From Fidelibacterota bacterium (GTDB lineage: Bacteria > Fidelibacterota > UBA2242), in assembly GCA_023133185.1 (NCBI GenBank), contig JAGLWX010000137.1, forward strand, positions 1-5,677: DNA of 5,677 bases, in the 5' to 3' direction. This document shows, in pieces, positions 1 through 5,677 of the stretch (positions within the stretch are counted from its first letter, which is position 1; every line of letters starts with the position of its first letter). The notes beneath the pieces are model-generated. The model made no database searches and was not told the DNA's origin. It saw only the letters and a list, made by a program, of their open reading frames with translations. The translations under genes were made by a program, and so were the position numbers.

Positions 1-1232
1 ACGCCAAAAATAAAATTTTGTACTTTTAATTCAGGGAAATCAGGTGCATTCGGAAATTCCATTTGAAAATCAGGTTGCGGATTAAAAATGCTGTTTGGCG
101 CCAGCCGGTCATAATATTGACCTAATGAATCAACCGGTGAAAACCCAAGTGGATCACCCTGAGAACCAAAACCGCTGTTAAATTGTGCAATATAGATTAT
201 TTTTCCACCCCGATCTAAGAATACAGGTATAGCAACCTGGGCGGCAATAAAATGTTCGTCAGTCGCACGAACCAGGTCTGTGTACCATATTATCCGATCA
301 AATAATTTGATGGTTTCAATAAATTGTATATTCGATAACGGAAATAATTCTTCGATATTCCAGATATCATATTCCTCACCAACAGGCAAAATCGTATTCA
401 ACATATTTTTATAGTATTGATCCGGATAGGCATAAGTACCGGATTCAGATCCGTGATCATCAATCAGAAGATAGTGTCCTTTTGGTTCTTTTACATACCA
501 GAATTTAGTTGTGTCTTCAGGCATTCTGATAATTTCGCTTTTAGCTCCGGCGACATCAACTGCACGAATGTAGAATGAGTGGTTTCCTACGGTTAGCCCG
601 CTGTCGGCGTTTAATGTCAGAATTCTGCTATATCCCGGAGCTATTTTCCAGTTATCAGGAGCGTCAAGCGCATATTCAAACTGAATAATTGTCGAATCAC
701 CATCAAGATCCGATGCGTCCCAGATAAAACTCGTAACGGTAAATGTTGTGTCGGGAATTCTACTTACAAGAGTCCAGCGTATTTCAGGAGCTGAATTTTT
801 AATCGGGAAATACTGTTTTGCAGGGGTCGGATCTGCTAAACTGTCATCATCGACGGCGCTTACCTGAAACAGGTATAATGTATCCGTACCAAAAATTTCC
901 AGAGGGAACACTTGCGAATGTTCGGTTGTAAATATCCAATCCAATGAATCCGGAAATTCCTTCCAGGTATAATAAAAACCGATTACCATTCCATCAGGAT
1001 CTCTTCCATCCCAGGAAATGGTCTGAACACTTTGGGTCGGGTTCAACTCTTTTGTTGTATTTATAAAGATATTGGTTTCCGGTGGTAAATTATCGTACGG
1101 TTTTGTCAGTTTGTGTTCTGTACATTGAATAACTGATAATATCATCATCACAATTAACAGCATCCACATCCGGAAATATCGGATGCGAATACTGTTAAAA
1201 TTTAAAAGCATCTTTTGTACTGAACGATTCAT
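1..1232 (-). CDS. Partial probable lipoprotein: two Fn3/Ig-like domains plus a Rossmann-like (GATase-type) domain
   Basis: The gene starts at ATG 1232-1230 and stays open for 410 codons to the left edge, so the C-terminus is missing. I chose this start because it overlaps the upstream stop as TAATG, which suggests translational coupling; no Shine-Dalgarno is visible. Later ATGs (codons 8, 22 and 24) are possible. Residues 22-36 are a hydrophobic export segment ending in VIQC (Cys37), an imperfect lipobox because Gln at -1 is unusual. Residues about 49-146 and 147-248 are two Fn3/Ig-like units: each has a WDxxDxDG motif near its start (W74, W171) and an AVD strand near its end. From about 249, 'GHYLLIDDHGSES' and, near 313 and 342, 'RIIWYTDL' and 'GGKIIYIAQF' give the alternating strand-helix pattern of a Rossmann fold, resembling class I amidotransferase-like (ThuA/DUF4350-type) domains. 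No Cys lies where the nucleophile would be, so catalysis is doubtful. The export signal is fairly sure; the fold is inference. Confidence 0.85.
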   Translation of the reverse strand, partial: MNRSVQKMLLNFNSIRIRYFRMWMLLIVMMILSVIQCTEHKLTKPYDNLPPETNIFINTTKELNPTQSVQTISWDGRDPDGMVIGFYYTWKEFPDSLDWIFTTEHSQVFPLEIFGTDTLYLFQVSAVDDDSLADPTPAKQYFPIKNSAPEIRWTLVSRIPDTTFTVTSFIWDASDLDGDSTIIQFEYALDAPDNWKIAPGYSRILTLNADSGLTVGNHSFYIRAVDVAGAKSEIIRMPEDTTKFWYVKEPKGHYLLIDDHGSESGTYAYPDQYYKNMLNTILPVGEEYDIWNIEELFPLSNIQFIETIKLFDRIIWYTDLVRATDEHFIAAQVAIPVFLDRGGKIIYIAQFNSGFGSQGDPLGFSPVDSLGQYYDRLAPNSIFNPQPDFQMEFPNAPDFPELKVQNFIFG

Positions 1233-3235
1233 TATTTAATAAATAACATCTTCTTTGTTGAGCTGAAGTCTTGCCCTTCTAATTTGTAGAAATATATTCC
1301 TGTGCTGACTGTTTTACCCCCGTTATCCCTGCCGTTCCAGTAAATATCATAGGTGCCCGGAATTATGGCTCCCCGATATAAGTTTCTGATCGGCTGACCA
1401 AGAATATTATAGATCGTCAATGTTACCGGATCACTGGATGCTACAGCAAAACGAATAGTTGTCTCATTATTAAATGGATTCGGGAAGTTTTGATCGAGAC
1501 GGTACTTATTAACAATATGCGGTTCATCTTCAACAGCAGTGACATGACCGATAATATCATCATAACCGCGCGGGAGCATCTTGTAATTTCCGTAGCTATA
1601 ATACCCAAGACCAATAAGTTTTTCGATTGTATGATCGGCTTTATAAGTTGAGTCCAGATTTCCATCAAATGACGACATTGCGTCATCTACACGAACTCCA
1701 CCGCTGCCATCATCAATTTCAAACTCGCCAAAGTTTCCGGAACCATCGGGAAACGGATTACTTACTGTGACATTTAAGACTTGAATCAAAACGCTCTCAT
1801 ACGCTTCACCGTTATCACCAGTATTGCTGATTTCAAACGTTGATACTGTTACCGGCTCGGGGACGCCATATCCTTCTGTAATTACTTGAAAATCAGTAAG
1901 ATCGTTTATTCGTGTAACCCCATAATTTTCCTCAACAGTTCCGGTAATTCTGACCCAGTCGCCTTTATTCGGACGTAGCGAATCATCATAGACCCAGATA
2001 CCGGACCACATGGAATCTTTTTCCTGGATATAGAAATTGTTTGTCCAATCAAGGGTATCTGTAATGACCACGCCTTCAAGTGTCACTTCAAACCCACGCA
2101 TTCCTGAACCGTCATAATTATAACCCCAGGTATATTGAACGTCTTTAACAGATATATCACCATCTCTGACAATGTAGTAATAAATTCGATCGGTAGTGTC
2201 GCCCGGCATTTGCGACATATCGCCGGCGTCATCAACCGCAGAAATAAAATAACAGACGAACGAATTATTTGGTTGAGCGGAGATACTTGCCGAGTATATC
2301 GTTCGTGCAACATTCATTTTTATTTCATTAAAGGCGCCCCAATCAACGCTGTAATGAAGAACCGCGCTATCTACAACGCCATTATCGGTAATATTAGCAG
2401 AGATTTTTACCAGTTCAGTAGAAATCGGAATGCCAATGTCACGGGTAATATCGGAAATAACCGGCGGATTACTGAGAATTTCAAAATCATTTGTATCTCT
2501 TGGATTAATCGAAAAATAATCTTGTCCTATATCTCTGACATATCCCTGAATATTTAAGGTTGTTCCATTTGCAGGCCATGGCTGAAGGTTATTGTCGTTT
2601 TGCGCCCTGAAGTACATAAAGTAATCATCAATATACCCGGTTGCAGTGCCATCGTAAATCACCGCCTGTCCGCCGGAATAATCATTATTTGTAATAGTAC
2701 AGTTTTCAATGCGGATATGTTGTGCTTCCCACTGTTCTCCATCGGCGTGAGTTATAATATCAGCTAAAGTTACTGTTACCGGACCCGGTAATTGATTGCC
2801 GTAGGAAACAATTGTAATAGGTACGACCGGATCAGTTAATATAGCCAGTTGTGTTAAGCCGGTATATGTGTCTAATACACCTGTAAAATAGACTTCATCA
2901 CCTTCCTGGACAAAGCTGAACAGAGTATTAATTTCCGTAGTATCATTCTGGAGTACGAAAAATCCTGACCACGCATCCGGCGGATCATTTAAATTTTCGG
3001 TGACATGACATGCCCAGCGAGCACCAATCCATAATTCACGAGGTCCGTGTCTGATAAATCCTTTGACAGTAATTGTGTCACCTAACCAAATAGTTTCTTG
3101 GACTGAATCAGGATTTGTGACATATTGTATGTCATAAATTGAAACCGTATCATACACAGCGACCTGTGCCATCATATTTGACGATAATACTATGATGACA
3201 ATCATTAAAATCATTGTTGTAAGTTGTTTTTTCAT
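1232..3235 (-). CDS. Secreted protein with duplicated YhcR-like OB-fold pairs, Ig-like domain and type IX (FlgD-Ig) sorting tail
   Basis: This is a complete 667-residue protein. Residues 1-23 are a signal peptide (MKKQ n-region, hydrophobic core, cleavage after MMA, before Gln24). Residues about 31-255 and 360-566 are two copies of one module. Each has an OB-fold-like half with 'WSGFFVLQ' or 'WSGIWVY', then GD-x-V-x-(F/I)-TG and a YG/TGLTQ-like strand, and a second half opening 'PGPVTV' or 'PEPVTV'. This pattern resembles the OB-folds found beside extracellular nucleases of the YhcR/NucH kind, but no nuclease domain is present. Residues about 256-357 form an Ig-like domain (AVDDAGD near 333). 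Residues about 578-667 are the sorting tail: QNFPNPFN at 582-589, YNILGQPIRNL at 609-619, the WNGRD and GIYFYKL motifs, and a final KKMLFIK. Such tails are normally exported by the type IX system and removed or anchored at the surface. The start has a strong ribosome binding site; the gene lies 18 bases after its upstream neighbour. The binding target is unknown. Confidence 0.95.
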   Translation of the reverse strand: MKKQLTTMILMIVIIVLSSNMMAQVAVYDTVSIYDIQYVTNPDSVQETIWLGDTITVKGFIRHGPRELWIGARWACHVTENLNDPPDAWSGFFVLQNDTTEINTLFSFVQEGDEVYFTGVLDTYTGLTQLAILTDPVVPITIVSYGNQLPGPVTVTLADIITHADGEQWEAQHIRIENCTITNNDYSGGQAVIYDGTATGYIDDYFMYFRAQNDNNLQPWPANGTTLNIQGYVRDIGQDYFSINPRDTNDFEILSNPPVISDITRDIGIPISTELVKISANITDNGVVDSAVLHYSVDWGAFNEIKMNVARTIYSASISAQPNNSFVCYFISAVDDAGDMSQMPGDTTDRIYYYIVRDGDISVKDVQYTWGYNYDGSGMRGFEVTLEGVVITDTLDWTNNFYIQEKDSMWSGIWVYDDSLRPNKGDWVRITGTVEENYGVTRINDLTDFQVITEGYGVPEPVTVSTFEISNTGDNGEAYESVLIQVLNVTVSNPFPDGSGNFGEFEIDDGSGGVRVDDAMSSFDGNLDSTYKADHTIEKLIGLGYYSYGNYKMLPRGYDDIIGHVTAVEDEPHIVNKYRLDQNFPNPFNNETTIRFAVASSDPVTLTIYNILGQPIRNLYRGAIIPGTYDIYWNGRDNGGKTVSTGIYFYKLEGQDFSSTKKMLFIK
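1235..1504 (-). other. C-terminal FlgD-Ig / type IX secretion sorting domain of the 667-residue protein
   Basis: This stretch encodes the last 90 residues. It has the QNFPNPFN box, a beta-rich body with the IYNILGQ and GTYDIYWNGRDNGG motifs, and a basic-hydrophobic end (KKMLFIK). This is the textbook pattern of the por-secretion type A tail in FCB bacteria. I infer from it that the protein crosses the outer membrane by the type IX system; no type IX component gene is visible in the window. Confidence 0.85.
1538..3145 (-). repeat. Protein-level internal duplication of an OB-fold pair
   Basis: Residues about 31-255 (bases 3145-2471) and about 360-566 (bases 2158-1538) of the 667-residue protein can be aligned by eye. 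Shared landmarks in order are a D-I/V-QY strand, a V-x-GF/GVV strand, WSG-x-x-V, EGDEV/KGDWV, TGV/TGTV, TGLTQL/YGVTRI, a (G/E)PVTV strand, an EQWEAQHIRI or EAYESVLIQV stretch, and a glycine-rich hairpin. An unrelated Ig-like domain lies between the copies. The resemblance is in the protein; I saw no long identical DNA, so the duplication is old. Confidence 0.65.
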
Positions 3236-3240
3236 TTTAG

Positions 3241-3246
3241 CCTCCC
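3241..3246 (-). promoter_or_regulatory. Strong Shine-Dalgarno for the 667-residue protein gene
   Basis: On the minus strand GGGAGG lies five bases before the ATG at 3235-3233, within the 18-base gap after the upstream stop codon. It fixes this start and suggests independent translation initiation inside a shared transcript. The third gene of the unit, by contrast, has no such site and overlaps the stop before it. Confidence 0.85.
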
Positions 3247-3253
3247 AAATGAA

Positions 3254-5377
3254 TTATTTAATTACTAAAAATTTACCTTTAAAAACGCTGCCGTCATCCA
3301 AATCTTTTACAGTATAAATATATAGACCTGTGGCAATAGCCTGATCATATTTTGACACGAGATCCCAGGCGTGTTCTCCACCGGAAAAAACCGTATTGCC
3401 AAGGGAAAATTGCTCATACCATTTAATATCGGAACCGCTGTATTCCATTCCGTGATGAGTAAATCGATCAACTATATCGCCGGCGAGAGTGTAAATTCTC
3501 ACTTCACAATTTTCGGGCAAATTGTAAAAGAATAACTTGCGCTCCCGTTCAAAACTGCCGTCCCATAAGGTATTAGCGCGGTATGGATTGGGATACACGC
3601 CTACTTTATTTACATCAATATCATCATTAGCAGGTGTCCCCGGACTGACAATCTTCATGTTTTGCAGTTTACTGCTTTCAAGGCTCTGGAGTTTTAGTTT
3701 TGTATCACCACTGTCAAATGCCGTGACACTGAAAGCATATTGCCAGCCATTATGCAGATTATCAACAACATAACGGTATTTATAATGGATTGTATCTGTA
3801 ATTCCTTCAAGTGTCACTGTATCGGTTACAGGTTCCTGCAAAATGATACTGTCAAGACCGGTATCGTAAAATAGCCCGTTGATGTTATCAAATTCGGCAA
3901 TAAGTCCCATGTTACTGGTAATTCCCTCGCTTGATCTATCGGCGCCAACGAAGGAACGATAAATACGATATCCTTCGAAATCTGATTTTTTCGTGATAAG
4001 GTCAATCGATTCCTCCGCCCTGTCATCCCAAAATAGAGTTACCTGTTTATTTCCGGGAATAACTTTTACGTATGGCGCTGCTGGTGGTGTTGGTAAAATA
4101 TATCGATCCAACTTGCCGTTTCCATTTATATCTTCAGTCGAATCAGTGCCCGCATAATCCAGAATTCCATTTCTATTTGAATCTTCACCGTTATAAGCTC
4201 GATATGCCCAGCGTGTATTTTCGATTAAATTTTGTTTTGCCATATCATCATCAATTGTGCTTGGATTTATACCGTATTTTTTCCCGCAAATAAACGCGAA
4301 AACAACGTTAACCGATGAATCAGGAGGTATAGTTTCAAACGGACCGGTTGAGATCAGACTCATACGGTTTCCCGGAGATTCGAATATATTTTGTCTGAAA
4401 TAATTATCGGAAATTGACTCCCGCATCCGTTGATACCGGGATCCTTCATCACGTGGCGCACGATCCTCATCAGCATCACCGCCACTGAAAAGCCACCAGT
4501 TATGATACATCTTTCCGTTATATTTGGTGTCATTTTTTAAAGCATCGACGCCCAATAAGGCGATTGCTACGTAACTATTAGTAAACCCGGGATCACCGTT
4601 ATAATCATAGCAATAAACTAATTTTGTGCTGTCATCATCGATATAACCAACACCGGCATGTAAATAAAAGGGAGATCCAACACGAGGCGGTGTAATATTT
4701 GTATTCCTGACAACTAAATCAGCCCACAGAGCAACATACACGTCCCTGAGCGTATCATCCCATACATTATTAATAGTGTAGTTGAAAATCACAAAGGCGT
4801 CGGCAAATGGAAAATTCCAGGCATAAGTTTCCAAATGAGCGCCCACTCCCATCGGAACATGATAAGGTATTTGGACGCTGGTTCCCGGCACAATTGTATT
4901 TGTATCAGAAAAGTCAGCGATAAAATCTTGATGACTTATAGCATCATAGGAAAAATATTTGTTTTCAGGAATTGAAGATCTTTCAGTGACAATATCAGTC
5001 TGGCTAGCAGTATTAGTAAATTCAAAATTTGCCGAACCGCCGCCCGATAAACGTGGTGTATTAAATGCAGCTGTACTTACGTAAGTTCCTGATGTTGTGA
5101 CACCCCCAACCCATAAACCACCAACAAACAGATGCTCAATACCGGATCCTTTCGGATATTCACACGAAGGTTGATCGATTGGCGCTTGCTGAACAAAACC
5201 ATCGCCGAACGTGCCAAAATTGCTGATGGTTATTCCAATATTGCCTGTTGATGTAAATTTGGAATCATCATCAATTGTTGGCTTTTTTAGGTGTTTTGGT
5301 ATTTCCTGTCCGCCAATTTGAATGTAAAAAAACAATAAAAATATCGAAAAATATTGTAGGAATCTATAGCGGTTCAT
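3254..5377 (-). CDS. Secreted FCB-type protein: unknown N-terminal module, Ca-loop motifs, Fn3-like domain, VYPNPYR-type C-terminal tail
   Basis: I place the start at ATG 5377-5375 (707 residues), because MNRYR followed directly by a hydrophobic core (residues 6-21, IGG then Gln24) makes a normal signal peptide. ATG 5407 and TTG 5428 are in frame and would only lengthen the n-region; none has a good Shine-Dalgarno. Residues about 40-390 form a large beta-rich module with 'GNIGITISNFGTFGDG', 'PSCEYPKGSGIEHLFVGGLW' and 'YHNWWLFSGG'. I associate this pattern with uncharacterised secreted proteins of FCB lineages but know no function for it. Residues 399-407 and 416-424 are two DxNxNGxxD loops of thrombospondin type 3/dockerin style, expected to bind calcium. 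Residues about 432-555 look like a fibronectin III domain (FEGYRIYRS, YAFSVTAFD). Residues about 588-707 are a tail with VYPNPYR, RKLFFYNLP, VRIYTLAGDIVD, WDL and GLYIYTV, ending KGKFLVIK. It is the first gene of the unit. The role is probably structural or adhesive; no catalytic motif was recognised. Confidence 0.92.
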   Translation of the reverse strand: MNRYRFLQYFSIFLLFFYIQIGGQEIPKHLKKPTIDDDSKFTSTGNIGITISNFGTFGDGFVQQAPIDQPSCEYPKGSGIEHLFVGGLWVGGVTTSGTYVSTAAFNTPRLSGGGSANFEFTNTASQTDIVTERSSIPENKYFSYDAISHQDFIADFSDTNTIVPGTSVQIPYHVPMGVGAHLETYAWNFPFADAFVIFNYTINNVWDDTLRDVYVALWADLVVRNTNITPPRVGSPFYLHAGVGYIDDDSTKLVYCYDYNGDPGFTNSYVAIALLGVDALKNDTKYNGKMYHNWWLFSGGDADEDRAPRDEGSRYQRMRESISDNYFRQNIFESPGNRMSLISTGPFETIPPDSSVNVVFAFICGKKYGINPSTIDDDMAKQNLIENTRWAYRAYNGEDSNRNGILDYAGTDSTEDINGNGKLDRYILPTPPAAPYVKVIPGNKQVTLFWDDRAEESIDLITKKSDFEGYRIYRSFVGADRSSEGITSNMGLIAEFDNINGLFYDTGLDSIILQEPVTDTVTLEGITDTIHYKYRYVVDNLHNGWQYAFSVTAFDSGDTKLKLQSLESSKLQNMKIVSPGTPANDDIDVNKVGVYPNPYRANTLWDGSFERERKLFFYNLPENCEVRIYTLAGDIVDRFTHHGMEYSGSDIKWYEQFSLGNTVFSGGEHAWDLVSKYDQAIATGLYIYTVKDLDDGSVFKGKFLVIK
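3257..3616 (-). other. C-terminal VYPNPYR-type tail domain of the 707-residue protein
   Basis: This encodes residues about 588-707. The order is VYPNPYR, an aromatic strand (KLFFYNLP), VRIYTLAGDIVD, a variable insert of about 30 residues, WDL, GLYIYTV and the final KGKFLVIK. It is analogous to the FlgD-Ig sorting tail of the neighbouring protein but has the PNPYR form, a longer insert and no QNFPNPFN box. Tails of this kind are common on predicted secreted proteins in Calditrichota- and KSB1-like genomes. Export by the type IX system is inferred. Confidence 0.7.
4106..4183 (-). other. Twin calcium-loop (thrombospondin type 3-like) motif
   Basis: Residues 399-424 of the 707-residue protein hold two DxNxNGxxD loops (D399, N401, N403, D407; then D416, N418, N420, D424) spaced 17 residues apart. 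The side-chain pattern is that of known calcium loops in secreted proteins. They sit exactly at the junction between the N-terminal module and the Fn3-like domain, where calcium could stiffen the hinge. Confidence 0.75.
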
Positions 5378-5425
5378 ACTTGTCTTATTGATTGTTTTCA
5401 CTTCCATATCTGACTTTAGAATGTA

Positions 5426-5433
5426 CAAAAATA
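5426..5433 (-). promoter_or_regulatory. Weak candidate -7 element for the minus-strand operon
   Basis: On the minus strand TATTTTTG fits TAnnTTTG, but no TTG is found at the expected distance upstream, and such a pattern is easy to meet by chance in AT-rich DNA. If real, transcription would start near 5420. That gives a leader of about 43 bases for the ATG at 5377 and argues against the TTG start at 5428. Confidence 0.2.
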
Positions 5434-5471
5434 AATATCAATCAAAAAGTAATTTTTAAAGATTTCTTTAC

Positions 5472-5503
5472 TTGCTTTTTATTATCAACTCACACTATAT
5501 TTG
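5472..5503 (+). promoter_or_regulatory. Candidate promoter for the plus-strand gene
   Basis: TATATTTG at 5496-5503 matches the Bacteroidota -7 consensus TAnnTTTG exactly, and TTG at 5472-5474 lies 21 bases before it, within the usual range for the -33 element. Read as a standard sigma-70 promoter, the same site gives TTGCTT, 18 bases, TATATT. Transcription would begin near 5510, leaving a leader of about 100 bases before the ATG at 5613. Confidence 0.5.
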
Positions 5504-5560
5504 GTGCGGTGATAGATTCAATTACACAATATGCACAATTAGTTAAAGTAGATTATCAAG

Positions 5561-5570
5561 TGATATATCA
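5561..5570. promoter_or_regulatory. Perfect 10-bp palindrome, possible operator
   Basis: TGATATATCA is fully self-complementary. A further TATCA at 5554-5558 makes an overlapping inverted repeat with TGATA at 5561-5565 (two-base spacer), and TATCAAG is repeated directly at 5554 and 5566. The cluster lies in the predicted leader of the plus-strand gene, about 45 bases before its start codon. Binding by a dimeric regulator is inference. Confidence 0.3.
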
Positions 5571-5603
5571 AGAGGGTAGTTGATTTTTAACAAACCAAAA
5601 ATT

Positions 5604-5608
5604 GGAGG
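5604..5608 (+). promoter_or_regulatory. Shine-Dalgarno of the plus-strand gene
   Basis: GGAGG is followed by TAAG and then the ATG at 5613-5615. The four-base spacing is on the short side but acceptable. A second AGGAG at 5616-5620 followed by TAAG and TTG (5625) repeats this arrangement inside the first codons; ATG is preferred because it keeps the basic n-region of the signal peptide. Confidence 0.75.
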
Positions 5609-5612
5609 TAAG

Positions 5613-5677
5613 ATGAGGAGTAAGTTGTTTGCTTTAACCCTTTTGCTTTTCCTGATTCCGGTAATGGTTTTTGCTCA
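5613..5677 (+). CDS. N-terminal signal peptide of an exported protein (partial)
   Basis: Only 21 codons and two bases are inside the window. The protein begins MRSKLFALTLL, continues with a hydrophobic core and a proline, and reaches VFA; the next codon, starting CA, encodes Gln or His. This is a classical Sec signal peptide with an AxA-like cleavage site (V-F-A). The start is well supported by the GGAGG just before it. The gene diverges from the secreted-protein operon and may share its regulation. The mature protein is not visible; outer-membrane or TonB-dependent receptor genes often sit beside genes of this type in FCB genomes, but nothing here proves it. Confidence 0.75.
   Translation, partial: MRSKLFALTLLLFLIPVMVFA

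Larger units (their letters stand above)
5378..5612. promoter_or_regulatory. Divergent intergenic control region
   Basis: These 235 AT-rich bases separate the minus-strand operon from the plus-strand gene. They must hold the promoter of the latter and probably that of the operon. Besides the promoter candidates listed separately, they contain TATCA or TGATA six times (5436, 5483, 5510, 5554, 5561, 5566), including the perfect palindrome TGATATATCA at 5561-5570. I saw no tRNA, riboswitch or terminator-like hairpin with a T-run here. The left end may be coding if the operon's first gene starts at 5407 or 5428. Confidence 0.6.

Noticed and set aside
51..960. The 10-mer CGGAAATTCC at 51-60 and again at 951-960
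   Set aside because: Both copies encode the tripeptide EFP in the same frame of one gene, the flanks differ, and there are only two copies; chance is the simplest reading.
1167..1185. Inverted repeat CATCCG / CGGATG with a 7-base loop inside the signal segment of the third gene
   Set aside because: The six-base arms are short and fully explained by coding sequence. It would cover the internal ATG of codon 22, but there is no evidence that this start is used.
2135..2557. 140-codon open frame on the plus strand
   Set aside because: It lies wholly antisense to the well-supported OB-fold protein gene, has no ribosome binding site, and its translation shows no domain-like pattern.
3236..3253. 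Possible terminator between the first and second operon genes
   Set aside because: The 18 bases contain only the ribosome binding site and no inverted repeat or T-run, so read-through is expected.
3537..4293. Short open frames on both strands inside the 707-residue protein gene
   Set aside because: They are shadow frames of a long, domain-bearing gene with no initiation signals of their own.
5392..5583. 63-codon open frame on the plus strand across the intergenic region
   Set aside because: It begins with TTG without a Shine-Dalgarno, overlaps possible upstream starts of the minus-strand gene and the promoter candidate, and has no recognisable features.

Overview
The window looks like an envelope or secretome locus from a bacterium of the Fibrobacterota-Chlorobiota-Bacteroidota (FCB) superphylum. 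The best fits are the Calditrichota, KSB1, Ignavibacteria, Marinimicrobia or Cloacimonadota type lineages; the phylum cannot be fixed from sequence reading alone. The evidence is the two kinds of C-terminal tail (a QNFPNPFN-type FlgD-Ig/type IX sorting tail and a VYPNPYR-type tail), a signal peptide or N-terminal membrane segment on every gene, many beta-sandwich modules, and a moderately AT-rich composition. Unlike many Bacteroidota genes, two of the four starts carry a strong Shine-Dalgarno sequence.

Layout. Three genes on the minus strand are read from right to left as one compact unit. The first (3254-5377) encodes a 707-residue secreted protein with an N-terminal module of unknown function, two calcium-loop motifs, a fibronectin III-like domain and a VYPNPYR-type tail. 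After an 18-base gap holding a strong ribosome binding site comes the second gene (1232-3235). It encodes a 667-residue secreted protein built from two copies of an OB-fold pair around an Ig-like domain, with a classical QNFPNPFN sorting tail. Its stop overlaps the start of the third gene by one base (TAATG). The third gene (1-1232, cut by the window edge) encodes a probable lipoprotein or membrane-anchored protein with two Fn3/Ig-like domains followed by a Rossmann-like, possibly amidotransferase-fold domain. This gene fills the first 1.2 kb and has no stop codon inside the window.

A divergent intergenic region of 235 bases (5378-5612) separates this operon from a plus-strand gene at the right edge, of which only a signal peptide (21 codons) is visible. 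The region contains a good FCB-type promoter candidate facing right, a weaker one facing left, and an unusual number of TATCA/TGATA half-sites, including a perfect 10-bp palindrome.

How the genes may work together (inference): the operon appears to make surface-displayed or secreted adhesive and scaffold-like proteins plus a membrane-anchored partner. No catalytic domain can be recognised in the two complete proteins. No RNA gene, insertion sequence, CRISPR array or origin was seen.
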